This document shows, in pieces, positions 27,048 through 36,166 of a stretch of 64,000 nt of DNA. The notes beneath the pieces were generated by a model that was given only the letters and a program-made list of their open reading frames with translations, was not told the origin of the DNA and searched no databases. This stretch comes from UBA668 sp963720695 (GTDB taxonomy: Bacteria > Actinomycetota > Acidimicrobiia > Acidimicrobiales > Ilumatobacteraceae): NCBI GenBank assembly GCA_963720695.1, contig CAVRGG010000004.1, forward strand, positions 310,001 through 374,000, written 5' to 3'. The translations under genes and the position numbers were made by a program. Position 1 is the stretch's first letter. Every line of letters begins with the position of its first letter.

Positions 27048-27289
27048 CGGCGCTGCGCAAGTCCGACGTCGAGCGGATGATGGCCGACTACGACCGCGAT
27101 CCGGTGGAGGCGCTGACCACTGCGTTGCGCATCGCGCTCGATCGGCCCGACGCCGGTTGGACCGATCTCGTCAGCGCCGCCGGCTACGGCTGTGCGCGAC
27201 GGATCCGCCTGCAGGCCCAGGAGACCGCTGCGCTCGACGAGCTCGCTGCCGAGCTCAACGAGCTCCGCGCCGTGTCGCCCGACCGCTGA
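27044..27289 (+). CDS. Small hypothetical protein, coupled to the dehydrogenase
   Basis: An 81-residue, mostly helical and acidic protein (TALRKSDVERMMADYDRDPVEALTTAL). Start GTG overlaps the upstream stop (GTGA) and has GGAGG eight bases before it, so it is real and translated together with the dehydrogenase gene. No family known. It may be a subunit or a small regulator. Confidence 0.65.
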   Translation: MTALRKSDVERMMADYDRDPVEALTTALRIALDRPDAGWTDLVSAAGYGCARRIRLQAQETAALDELAAELNELRAVSPDR

Positions 27290-27298
27290 CAGCGGCGA

Positions 27299-27781
27299 TC
27301 AGTCGAGACGGCCGACGACCGGCTGGGCGAGCACGACGCGCCGGTCGAATCCCGGCTCGGTCGGCAGGAAACCGTTGCGGTCCGGCCACAACAGCTGCAC
27401 GGCGTCGAACGCCGCACCGCGCCGCCATGCGACCGCGGTGCCCAGCAGGGCGCGGATCGTGTCGGGATCGATGGGGGCGAACACACATCGAAGGTCACCG
27501 TCGAACAGCCCGGTCAGCTCGGTGGCGAGCGGGATCTCCGTGCCGCCGCGGAGGAGCTCGGCGATCATGTCGAACAACCCCCTCGCGGCCGATGGGGTGA
27601 GACCGAACACCACGACCTCGGGGAACCCGAACGCCTCGGGATAGCCGATGGTGTACACGTAGCCCGCGAACGGCGGGTCGGTGTCGGTGCGAGCCGCGAC
27701 CGGTTCCATCGCCCAGCCGTGCGTCTCGATCATCCACTCGATCTTCTCCGCATGGGGGATGTGGAAGTCGGGCAGCTCCAT
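27299..27781 (-). CDS. DUF4262-like protein
   Basis: A 160-residue protein with the family pattern as I remember it: HGWAMEPVAA, FAGYVYTIGYPEAFGFPEVVVFGL, an internal helix (LFDMIAELLRGG) and a C-terminal beta segment with LLWPDRNGFLPTEPGFD. The function of this family is not known. It lies one base from the end of the phosphotransferase gene, so both form a short operon. Confidence 0.75.
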   Translation of the reverse strand: MELPDFHIPHAEKIEWMIETHGWAMEPVAARTDTDPPFAGYVYTIGYPEAFGFPEVVVFGLTPSAARGLFDMIAELLRGGTEIPLATELTGLFDGDLRCVFAPIDPDTIRALLGTAVAWRRGAAFDAVQLLWPDRNGFLPTEPGFDRRVVLAQPVVGRLD

Positions 27782-27782
27782 C

Positions 27783-28817
27783 TCAGATGAGACCCTCGCT
27801 GCCGGCGTCGAGCGCGTGACGCACGTGCCGGGTGGCCATCGCCGCGAACATGGCCTCGCTGCGGTCGCTCGATCCGACGACCTGGGAGGCCACCACCGCC
27901 ATGATCACCCCCGCATAGGCATCTCGGCAGTAGTGACGCCAGAACTCGTCCTCGTCGACGTGCACGTCGTAGTGCTCCAGCGCGGCGAGGTAGTCGGCGA
28001 GCACCGAGCGCTCGATGTCGCGGCGCACCTCCGGCAGCGGGCCGGCACCCATGAAGTAGCTGACGTCGCCGCTCGCGCTGCCGTGACCGGGCGTCTGCCA
28101 GTCCACGACCGCCACCGGGTAGCCGCCGCGCTCGGAGGCGAACATCAAGTTGTCGAGCCGGTAGTCGCCGTGCGTCACCGTGTCGGGCAGGTCGCGGCCG
28201 CCGACCCACGCCGGGATCCGCTCGCCGAACCGTTCCACGAGTTCGACGCCCTCGGTGTCGAGGTACTTCGTGTACGTCGCGAGAAAGCCGGGCAGCATCA
28301 TCGTCCAGATCATCTGCAACCCGTCGGCGTCACCGTCGCTGCGACGCTGGAGGAACTCGTGCTCGCGCAGGGTCTCATCGCCCCACCTGGGGCCGTGCAG
28401 GCGGGCGAGCTCGACCACGGAACGACGAGCCAGATCTGGCGAACACCCCGTGATCTGGTTGCCCTGCTCGCACGGCGACAGATCCTCCAGGAGCAGCACG
28501 AAGTCGCCGTCCTGTTCGTGCCACTCCCCGTGGAAGCACTGGGGGACGCGGATGTCGACCGTCTTCGCGATGTGCTCGTAGAACTTCACCTCGCGCTCGT
28601 AGTTCCGCAGCGCGATTCCCGTCGCCCGGCTGGTCGGGTCGGGCGACGGCAACTTGGCGATCAGCGAGGTGGGCAGGTCGCTGTCGGCCGGCACCTGCAA
28701 CGAGTAGCGGATGTTCATGCCCACGAGCCCGTCGCCGATGCGCTGGTCACCGACGATCGCGACGTCGGCTCCGAGGATGCCGCTGAGCCAATCGGAGGTG
28801 ATCATGTCGGGTTCCAT
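27783..28817 (-). CDS. Aminoglycoside-phosphotransferase / ecdysteroid-kinase-like protein
   Basis: A 344-residue kinase-fold protein. The N-lobe has YEREVKFYEHI and LLLEDLS, and the C-lobe carries VTHGDYRLDNLMF (catalytic Brenner motif, Asp) and VVDWQTPGHGSASGD (metal-binding Asp). It should phosphorylate a small molecule with ATP. The C-lobe is long and helical, like EcKinase-type members. It is probably housekeeping or catabolic rather than drug resistance, but this is open. Alternative starts exist at ATG 28805 and 28892. Confidence 0.82.
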   Translation of the reverse strand: MEPDMITSDWLSGILGADVAIVGDQRIGDGLVGMNIRYSLQVPADSDLPTSLIAKLPSPDPTSRATGIALRNYEREVKFYEHIAKTVDIRVPQCFHGEWHEQDGDFVLLLEDLSPCEQGNQITGCSPDLARRSVVELARLHGPRWGDETLREHEFLQRRSDGDADGLQMIWTMMLPGFLATYTKYLDTEGVELVERFGERIPAWVGGRDLPDTVTHGDYRLDNLMFASERGGYPVAVVDWQTPGHGSASGDVSYFMGAGPLPEVRRDIERSVLADYLAALEHYDVHVDEDEFWRHYCRDAYAGVIMAVVASQVVGSSDRSEAMFAAMATRHVRHALDAGSEGLI

Positions 28818-28866
28818 CGAGGTCCGACCGTAGCCCTGCGCCGCGCCGTCTGGCACAGTTGGCGAC

Positions 28867-29673
28867 ATGAGCGACGAGCTGGCGGGACACATCGAGCGCC
28901 TCGACCGCGACGGCTACACGGTGGTGCTCGACGCGTTCGACGTCACGTTCGCGGAGCGCGTGCACGCCGACATCGACCGCCTCGAACATGAGTTGTCGAT
29001 CACCATGGGCGGCAACGGTTTCGAGGGTCGGGCGACGACGCGGGTCTACAACCTGCTCGCGCTCGGCGAGCTGTACCAGCAGGTGCCGGTGCACCCGGTG
29101 GTGCTGCCCCTCATGCACCACCTCCTCGGTGAGGGGTGTCTCGTCAGCAGCCTGTCCTCGATCACGATCCACCCCGGTGAGGTCGCGCAGCCGATCCACG
29201 CCGACGATCAGGTCATCCCGATCCCCAAGCCGCACCGGGCGGTCACCGCCAACAGCATGTGGGCGATCACCGACTTCACGGAGGCGAACGGGGCGACTCG
29301 GATCATCCCCGGGTCCCATCTGGCCGATCACTCGCCCACCTACGGCCAGCACTACGAGAGCGCCTGCGCAGAGATGCCCAGAGGGGCGATCCTCGTCTGG
29401 GACGGCGGGCTCTGGCACGGCGGAGGTGCGAACACCACCACCGAGCGCCGCCGCGGGCTGGCGATGAACTACTGCGCCGGGTGGGTGCGCCAGCAGGAGA
29501 ACCAGCAACTCGGCATCCCACTCGATCTCGTGCGCACGTTCGAACCCGCGCTGCAGGAGCTGTGCGGGTTCGGCGTGTTTCGGGGACTGATCGGGCACAT
29601 CGACCGCCAGTCCCCTGCCCAGCGGCTGCTCGATCCGGACAGCGCCATCACCATGCTGTGGGACCGAACCTGA
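28867..29673 (+). CDS. Phytanoyl-CoA dioxygenase family Fe(II)/2-oxoglutarate enzyme
   Basis: A 268-residue PhyH-type dioxygenase. The iron facial triad is seen as PIHADDQV (His and Asp) and WHGGGANTT (second His), with RRRGLAMNYC providing the 2-oxoglutarate-binding Arg. A PGSHLADHSP segment is also typical. Substrates of this family range from fatty acids to ectoine and natural products; nothing nearby fixes it. It is divergent from the kinase gene. Confidence 0.85.
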   Translation: MSDELAGHIERLDRDGYTVVLDAFDVTFAERVHADIDRLEHELSITMGGNGFEGRATTRVYNLLALGELYQQVPVHPVVLPLMHHLLGEGCLVSSLSSITIHPGEVAQPIHADDQVIPIPKPHRAVTANSMWAITDFTEANGATRIIPGSHLADHSPTYGQHYESACAEMPRGAILVWDGGLWHGGGANTTTERRRGLAMNYCAGWVRQQENQQLGIPLDLVRTFEPALQELCGFGVFRGLIGHIDRQSPAQRLLDPDSAITMLWDRT

Positions 29674-29713
29674 CGGGGTGAGCGGGCGATCCCTCCGCTA
29701 CCGTCGAGCGGGC

Positions 29714-30484
29714 ATGTACAGGTTCTTGCTGACGCCGAAGTGGATCGGGTTCCACGTGCTGTGCATCGCCGTCATCGCCGGCATGGTCTGGGCCGGCTTC
29801 TGGCAGCTCGGCCGCTACCAGGACCGTCAGGACTTCAAGCGCGAGGTCCAGCAACGCACCGACGCACCCATCGAGCCGTACGCCAGTGTGATGCAGGACG
29901 CGAACCCTGCCGACGTCGAGTGGCGACGGGTCGAGGCCACCGGGACGTACGTGCCGGACACGGCCTTCGAGGTGGTCAACGTCAGCCAGGACGGCAGCTC
30001 CGGCCACGACGCAGTGAACGGCCTGCTGCTGGCCGACGGCTCGGTGTTGATCGTCAACCGCGGGTTCGTCGCCGGCGCCACTCCGCTGCCGGATGCCCCG
30101 TCCGGCGAGGTGACCGTGGTCGGCCGCATCCGCACCACGCAGCGCGCCTCGACCGGGCAGAGCAGCGACGACGGGTCACAGCAGCTCACCCAGATCCGCC
30201 GGGTCGACCTGGGAGCGCTCAGCCAGCAGTTCGACCAGCCGGTGGAGCCGGTGTTCCTCGACATGCTCGAGTCGAGCCCGCCCGAGCCCGCCTCGATCGC
30301 GCCGGTGGCGTTCCCCGATCTCGACGGCGGTCCACCCCACCTGAGCTACACCATCCAGTGGTTCATCTTCAGCATCGCCGTGGCCGCCGGCTGGGTGCTC
30401 GCCGTGCGCAAGAGCGTCAACGAGCGCAAGGGCAAGCCGAAGAAGCGCAAGCTCCCCCCGATCGCCGAGCACTACGCCAGCTAG
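29714..30484 (+). CDS. SURF1 family cytochrome oxidase assembly protein
   Basis: A 256-residue membrane protein with helices at both ends (about 9-28 and 222-240) and a soluble domain between. Typical features are GFWQLGRYQDR after helix one, WRRVEATGTY, VNRGFV and HLSYTIQWFIFSI before helix two. SURF1 helps insert heme into cytochrome c oxidase in the membrane. The basic tail (NERKGKPKKRK) is cytoplasmic. Start ATG 29714 gives the usual short N-terminus. Confidence 0.9.
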   Translation: MYRFLLTPKWIGFHVLCIAVIAGMVWAGFWQLGRYQDRQDFKREVQQRTDAPIEPYASVMQDANPADVEWRRVEATGTYVPDTAFEVVNVSQDGSSGHDAVNGLLLADGSVLIVNRGFVAGATPLPDAPSGEVTVVGRIRTTQRASTGQSSDDGSQQLTQIRRVDLGALSQQFDQPVEPVFLDMLESSPPEPASIAPVAFPDLDGGPPHLSYTIQWFIFSIAVAAGWVLAVRKSVNERKGKPKKRKLPPIAEHYAS

Positions 30485-30508
30485 GTCGCGGCCGTCTCCG
30501 CCCTCACC

Positions 30509-30559
30509 CATCGCAGGCCCGAAACCATGCCGCACGGGCATGGTTTTGTCCCTGCGATG
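30509..30559 (+). terminator. Large two-part hairpin terminator after surf1
   Basis: An outer stem CATCGCAGG / CCTGCGATG encloses an inner stem AAACCATGCC / GGCATGGTTT with a TTTT run after it. It starts 24 bases after the SURF1 stop, so it should end that transcript. Confidence 0.75.
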
Positions 30560-30586
30560 GCGGGGGCCGCGCGCGAGACTGCCGCG

Positions 30587-30852
30587 ATGTCCACCGTCAC
30601 GCTCTACGACCGGTCGGCCAGATCGAGCTCGACCTGATCGCCGCGTCCGAGTGGCGTGCGTTTCCCCCGCGACTCGATTGGCAACCGATCTTCTATCCCG
30701 TGCTCACGGAGGAATACGCGACCTTCATCGCACGGGAGTGGAACACGAAGGACGCCGGCAACGGCGGGGTCGGCTACGTCACCCGATTCGAGGTCGATGC
30801 CGAATACCTGAAGGGCTTCGACACACACGAAGTCGGCGGCCGCGAGTCTCGA
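30587..30852 (+). pseudogene. Degraded 'ADP-ribosylation/crystallin J1' type small protein
   Basis: The start (MSTVTLY) and the body (GQIELDLIAASEWRAFPPR, IFYPVLTEEYATFIAREW, VGYVTRFEV) are in two frames; one missing base near 30608 separates them. The C-terminus (VGGRES) then runs into unrelated sequence, where full-length relatives, as I recall them, continue with a YWIPAEEL-type end. So it is both frameshifted and truncated. Whether the frameshift is an error or not, the loss of the tail points to a real remnant. Confidence 0.6.
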
Positions 30853-31073
30853 AGAATCGATGAGAGCGCCGCGTGCACCAAACACACGACGAGCGCGACG
30901 GGGACCATCGCCAGGCCCGCGACGGGCGCCACCAGCAGAAGCAGCGCGTCCGCTGCGACGACCGCAGCAACCACACTGCGCCGTCGCCCCCGCCGCCGAG
31001 TCTCGGCAGCGACTGCGTCGTTCACCATCTGTGGTGTGCGGCGCCCGCCGACGTGCGTGGCGTCGGTGTTCAC
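30774..31073 (-). CDS. Possible small membrane protein, tail lost
   Basis: A 99-residue frame with two hydrophobic stretches (about 33-51 and 55-70) after a basic segment (RRRGRRR). Its last 30 residues read back through the pseudogene on the other strand and look random, so it may be a truncated gene fused to that remnant. No family is recognised. Confidence 0.35.
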   Translation of the reverse strand: MNTDATHVGGRRTPQMVNDAVAAETRRRGRRRSVVAAVVAADALLLLVAPVAGLAMVPVALVVCLVHAALSSILRDSRPPTSCVSKPFRYSASTSNRVT

Positions 31074-31125
31074 GTCCTAGAGCCTGCCACCGAAACCCGA
31101 CCCTTTCGGCAGATCGGGACGCGAG

Positions 31126-31572
31126 TCATGCAACCGGCCGACCGACGTACTTCAGGTACACGCCGTTTCCGAAGCTGGCCGTGAGCGCCACCCAGCGATC
31201 GACACCGACGATCTCGTAGATCTTCGTGCCCGACGGCAGCGAACCCTCGCCATCTTGCAGCACGACGGTCTCACACCGGTCGAGCGCCGCCGGGTACACG
31301 CTGACTACACCGACCACGGACCCGAGATCGGCCATCGTTACCACGTCGTCGAAACGTTGGTTCTCGTACTCGATGTCACCCAGACGAAAGCGAGGGACCG
31401 GCTCGCACGAAACCACGGTGCTGGCGGTGATCGCCGGCGGAGTGGGCCGCGGCTGAACGGCTCCGCCCGAGGAACCACACGCGGACGCGATCACCGCCAC
31501 CGCGGCCAACGTGCAGACCCGGCGGCACGTATGCGCCGCCAGCGATCGTGCGGCGTACGAAGCGTCGCCCAT
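31126..31572 (-). CDS. Hypothetical lipoprotein
   Basis: A 148-residue protein with a signal sequence ending in a plausible lipobox (ASACGSS, Cys about 32), a proline-threonine linker and a small beta-rich domain (FRLGDIEYENQRFDDVV, VSVYPAALDRCETVV, SGTKIYEIVGVDRWVAL). Two cysteines in the outer part may bridge. Start is ATG 31572; the longer frame upstream is a separate remnant. Family unknown. Confidence 0.6.
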   Translation of the reverse strand: MGDASYAARSLAAHTCRRVCTLAAVAVIASACGSSGGAVQPRPTPPAITASTVVSCEPVPRFRLGDIEYENQRFDDVVTMADLGSVVGVVSVYPAALDRCETVVLQDGEGSLPSGTKIYEIVGVDRWVALTASFGNGVYLKYVGRPVA

Positions 31573-31639
31573 GGGGGCGAACTTTGCCCGAAGTGGACGC
31601 CTCTGTCCAGAGAGGCACAGCGTCAGAAGTACCCGGTCA

Positions 31640-31866
31640 GTTCTTGGCGTCGGGTCTCGGTGCCCAGGTCCAATCGTTGAGAGAGGTCGATGTCGCCGAA
31701 GCGAACCGCTGGGCGAAGAGGGCGAGTCGGCGAGGTCGTGGTTGGTGACGGTCATCACCGTCCGGAGTTCGAGACCGGTGACCGCTGCGGCGATGGCGAT
31801 GTCGTCAGCGGGATCGAGGTATCCGACACGAACACCCCACGGACAGCCCGCGATTGACAGACCCAT
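31640..31866 (-). pseudogene. Possible remnant of a PIN-domain (VapC-like) toxin
   Basis: The minus strand reads YLDPADDIAIAAAVTGLELRT and TVTNHDLAD, which resembles the last helix-strand of PIN domains (an Asp, then IAA, then a TxN..D end). The following bases give a sensible tail only after a frame change (RFASATS). There is no antitoxin and no N-terminal PIN half. The rest of 31573-31960 shows nothing else. Confidence 0.3.
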
Positions 31867-31960
31867 TCTGACTGGGCACTATGCGCTAGGGGGCCGAGCG
31901 CAAGCCATGACCGTCGTCCCGGAAGCGCACCCGTGTACCTGCCAAATGAGGAGACTTTCC

Positions 31961-32407
31961 GTGGGCATTGCCTTTCAGATGTACGCAGTCGAGCCATCCA
32001 AGCTGGACTCGCTGCGGCGGGACGCCGAGGGCGCGTTCGACTTCCTGAGGGATCACTACACCGAGGACATTCCGGGTGAGTGCGTTTACCTCGACAAGGC
32101 GGGCATGGGCATCATGGAATCCTTCGGCCTCCTTCGCGAAGAAGCAGTGCCGCCAGCTGCGTGGATCTTTGGAGCGGAGGAGATGGATCTCGGCGAGGCC
32201 CCCGCACCGTTCCTGACGGCGGATCAGGTCGCACAAGTCGCCGCGTGGATTGTGACCGTCACGGACGACGAGTTTCGAACAATCGCCGGTTTCAACGAGA
32301 TGGACACAGACGTGGACTACCTAGCGCACCACTTCGCCAAGCTCCGCGAGTTCTACCGCGACGCAGCGGCGAACGGCAGTGCCACGTTCACGTATATCTC
32401 GGGCTGA
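31961..32407 (+). CDS. DUF1877 (YfbM-like) protein
   Basis: A 148-residue soluble protein. The start GTG gives MGIAFQMYAVEPSKLDSL, with GAGGAG eight bases upstream, and the family's usual short MGI-like N-terminus. It continues with YLDKAGMGI..., an acidic mid-part (AEEMDLGEAPAPFLTADQVAQVAAW) and a C-terminal helix (YLAHHFAKLREFYRDAA). The role of DUF1877 is unknown. ATG 31946 is an alternative start but would overlap the ribosome site. Confidence 0.7.
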   Translation: MGIAFQMYAVEPSKLDSLRRDAEGAFDFLRDHYTEDIPGECVYLDKAGMGIMESFGLLREEAVPPAAWIFGAEEMDLGEAPAPFLTADQVAQVAAWIVTVTDDEFRTIAGFNEMDTDVDYLAHHFAKLREFYRDAAANGSATFTYISG

Positions 32408-32442
32408 CGGCGCGTCAGTAGTCGGCCAGAGCCCTTGATATC

Positions 32443-32460
32443 GCGCGCTGGACAGCGCGC
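32443..32460. terminator. Short hairpin after the DUF1877 gene
   Basis: GCGCGCT, loop GGAC, AGCGCGC: a 7-bp perfect stem 36 bases after the stop. Weak alone but followed by a stronger one. Confidence 0.5.
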
Positions 32461-32478
32461 TTGCGATCAGTCAGGCTG

Positions 32479-32504
32479 CTCCTTCCGGCAAGTGCCGGAA
32501 GGAG
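32479..32504. terminator. Strong hairpin, likely terminator
   Basis: CTCCTTCCGGC, loop AAGT, GCCGGAAGGAG: an 11-bp perfect stem. It sits between the DUF1877 gene and the convergent beta-lactamase-fold gene. The 110 bases beyond it hold no gene that I can see. Confidence 0.7.
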
Positions 32505-32615
32505 AGAGCACCATTTCCGTCGACGTTGTCATCAACGCGACCAAGCTCGGACCGTGGCGGCCGAAACCTCTCACCGGGCGACGCGTATGGACCGGCCCGC
32601 CTCGGCACCGCCGGG

Positions 32616-33566
<951 letters not shown>

Positions 33567-33608
33567 GGCCTGTTCCTAGCACGCCACCGAGTGCGTACAG
33601 TGAAGGTC

Positions 33609-34487
33609 GTGAGTGAACTCGGAACGCGCAGGCTGGGCCGTACGGAGCACCGCTCGACGCTGGCGATCCTTGGTGGCGCCGCGTTCTGGGGCACCACGCC
33701 GGAGGTCACCGAGGAGAAGTTCCACCTCGCGATCGAGGCCGGGGTCAACCACCTCGACATCGCCCCTTCGTACGGTCACGCCGAACTCGTCGTCGGACCC
33801 CTCGTGCCGGCCGTGCGCTCGAAGCTGTTCATCGGCGAGAAGTCCAACCGCAGCAACCCCGACGGCGTGCGAGCGCAGATGGAGACGTCGCTGCAGCGCC
33901 TCGGATGCGATGCGTTCGACCTCTATCAGGTCCACGGTGTCACCGATCTCGCCGAACTCGACCGACGCTCGGGTGCGTTCGAGGCGATCCTGCGAGCGCG
34001 GGATGAAGGACTGTGTCGGTTCGTGGGTATCACCGGACACGACTTCGGCACGGCGGCAGCACAGCTCGAGGCCGTTCGCCGCTACGACCTCGACACCGTG
34101 ATGCTCCCCGTCTATGCCGGTGCACTCGCCAACCCGGAGTACTCGCTCGACCTGTCCGCCCTGCTCGACGAGGCGGCCCGTCGCGACGTCGGCGTGATGG
34201 CGATCAAGTCGGGGGCGCATCAACCCTGGGGCGATCGAGCGCCGACCAGCACCACCTGGTACGAACCGTTCACCGATGCCGATCGTCTGGCCCGCGGCGT
34301 CCGATTCACGCTCGACACGCCCGGCGTGCACGCGTTCTGCACCTCCGGGGATGTGGACGTCATGCCGCTCCAGCTCCGCGCTGCGGCCGCGTACACACCG
34401 ATGTCGGTCGAGGAACGGCACGCGCTGCTCGACGACGCCGCCGGGTGGCCCACCATCTTCCCGCTCACCGAACACGCGAAGGGTTGA
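33609..34487 (+). CDS. Aldo/keto reductase family protein
   Basis: A 292-residue TIM-barrel enzyme. It starts VSELGTRRLGRT and keeps HLDIAPSYGHAE (catalytic Asp and Tyr), FIGEKSNR in the place of the Lys strand, and YQVHGV with the His. The C-terminal half (GVMAIKSG, TSGDVDVM) fits the AKR family. It would reduce carbonyl groups with NADPH. GTG 33600 is the other start. It runs into the WS/DGAT gene with an 11-base gap. Confidence 0.85.
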   Translation: MSELGTRRLGRTEHRSTLAILGGAAFWGTTPEVTEEKFHLAIEAGVNHLDIAPSYGHAELVVGPLVPAVRSKLFIGEKSNRSNPDGVRAQMETSLQRLGCDAFDLYQVHGVTDLAELDRRSGAFEAILRARDEGLCRFVGITGHDFGTAAAQLEAVRRYDLDTVMLPVYAGALANPEYSLDLSALLDEAARRDVGVMAIKSGAHQPWGDRAPTSTTWYEPFTDADRLARGVRFTLDTPGVHAFCTSGDVDVMPLQLRAAAAYTPMSVEERHALLDDAAGWPTIFPLTEHAKG

Positions 34488-34498
34488 GGACGATCATC

Positions 34499-36166
34499 GT
34501 GCGACAGCTCAACGGCATCGACGTCAGCTTTCTCAACATGGAGACGCCGACCACGTACGGCCATGTGAGCTCGCTGAACTTCTACGACCCGACCGGCGCG
34601 CCCGGTGGCGCAGGTCTGGAGGCCACGAAGGAGATGATCCTCGAACGCATCGACCAGCTCGCCCCGTTCCGTCGGCGCCTGGTCGATGTGCCACTCGGGC
34701 TGGACCTGCCGTACTGGATCGAGGACCCGGACTTCGACATCGACTTCCACGTCCGCCACCACGCCGTTCCCCCGCCGGGCAATGCCCAACAGGTGGCGGA
34801 GGCCGTCAGCCGCATCATCGCCCGTCCGCTCGACCGCACGCGGCCGCTGTGGGAGCTCTACGTCATCGAGGGCGTCGACAACGGGCGACTCATCGCCCAA
34901 CTCACCAAGGTGCACCACGCTGCCGTCGACGGCGCCGCCGGTGCGATGATGCTCGCGGCCATCCTCGACACCGACCCCGACGCCCGCCCGACGGGCAGCC
35001 CCGCCCCGTGGGAACCGGAGCTCGTGCCGACCGATGAGGAGATGCTGCGCATCACCGCGATCGAGTATCTGCGCCGCCCGGAGAAGATGATCCGCCTCGG
35101 CGTACGCGCCACCCGTGAGCTTGCCGCGGCCACCCGACTGGGCGGGATGCGGGCCATGGCCGACCTCGCCGCGCAGCCGATGCCCGGGCCGATCGGGAGG
35201 ATGATGCGCCAGCGGCTGAGGGCGCAGTACGGCACCGACGTCGACCGTCCGCCTGCGTTGCCGCCGACTCAGGCACCACGGACACCGTGGAACCGCCCGA
35301 TCACCCCGCACCGTCGCTTCGCCTACACGTCCGTGTCGCTCGACGACGCCAAGACGGTTCGCCGCGCATTCGGCTGCACCTTCAACGACGTGGTGATGGC
35401 CGTCTGCTCGGGCACGTTGCGCCGCTACCTCCTGCTGCACGGCTGCCTACCCGAGGACAGCCTCGTGGCGATGGTGCCGGTCAGCGTCCGCAGCGGCAAC
35501 GAGGACGACAGCTACCAGAACCGCGTGTCGGCACTGCTCGCCGACCTCGCCACCAACGAGCCGGACCCGCTCAAGCGAATTCGGCGCGTCCAGGAGAGCA
35601 TGACCGCAGCGAAAGGCAGCTTCGCGGCCATCCCCGCCGAGGCGCTGCAGGACTTCACCCAGTTCGCCCCACCTGCCGTCGCTGCGCGCGCCATGCGCAT
35701 GTACAGCCGGCTGCGCATCGCCGACCGGATGAACCCGCCGTTCAACATCGTCATCAGCAACGTGCCCGGACCACAGATGCCGCTGTACTCCGCCGGCGCT
35801 CGGCTGGAGCACTTCTATCCGGTCAGCACGCTCGTCGACGGCCAGGGCCTCAACATGACCGTGCAGAGCTACAACGGCAACCTCGACTTCGGATTCGTCG
35901 CGGATCGCGAGTTGGTGCCCGACGTGTGGATCCTCACCGACCTGCTCCACACCGAGATGGCCGAACTCGTCGCCATCGCCAACGCAGCCATCGCCCCCTT
36001 ACTGCCCCCGAACGGAGTGGTGCCGGCCGGGGCGGCTCCCGCCACGACGGTCACGACGAAGAAGGCGCCCACCCAGAAAGCCCCGGCCAAGAAGGTCACG
36101 GCGACCAAGCCGGCGGTACCGAAGTCCGGCGTCAAACGGGTGCAGATGCCGGCTCGCCGGCCCTGA
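34499..36166 (+). CDS. Wax ester synthase / diacylglycerol acyltransferase with basic C-terminal tail
   Basis: A 555-residue WS/DGAT family enzyme. HHAAVDGAAG is the catalytic HHxxxDG motif near residue 141; FNDVVMAVCSG, NPPFNIVISNVPGP and the PLYSAG end are also family hallmarks. It joins fatty acyl-CoA to alcohols or diacylglycerol to store neutral lipid at the inner membrane. The last 45 residues are a Lys/Ala/Pro-rich, histone-H1-like tail (KKAPTQKAPAKK) that ordinary members lack. Start GTG has GAGGA upstream. The end overlaps the GMC gene by 35 bases. Confidence 0.92.
   Translation: MRQLNGIDVSFLNMETPTTYGHVSSLNFYDPTGAPGGAGLEATKEMILERIDQLAPFRRRLVDVPLGLDLPYWIEDPDFDIDFHVRHHAVPPPGNAQQVAEAVSRIIARPLDRTRPLWELYVIEGVDNGRLIAQLTKVHHAAVDGAAGAMMLAAILDTDPDARPTGSPAPWEPELVPTDEEMLRITAIEYLRRPEKMIRLGVRATRELAAATRLGGMRAMADLAAQPMPGPIGRMMRQRLRAQYGTDVDRPPALPPTQAPRTPWNRPITPHRRFAYTSVSLDDAKTVRRAFGCTFNDVVMAVCSGTLRRYLLLHGCLPEDSLVAMVPVSVRSGNEDDSYQNRVSALLADLATNEPDPLKRIRRVQESMTAAKGSFAAIPAEALQDFTQFAPPAVAARAMRMYSRLRIADRMNPPFNIVISNVPGPQMPLYSAGARLEHFYPVSTLVDGQGLNMTVQSYNGNLDFGFVADRELVPDVWILTDLLHTEMAELVAIANAAIAPLLPPNGVVPAGAAPATTVTTKKAPTQKAPAKKVTATKPAVPKSGVKRVQMPARRP

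Noticed and set aside
27783..28817. Aminoglycoside resistance gene
   Set aside because: Only the general kinase motifs match; length and C-lobe are like EcKinase-type proteins, so no resistance claim can be made.
31640..31866. Functional VapBC toxin-antitoxin module
   Set aside because: Only a possible C-terminal third of a PIN domain is seen, in broken frame and without an antitoxin.
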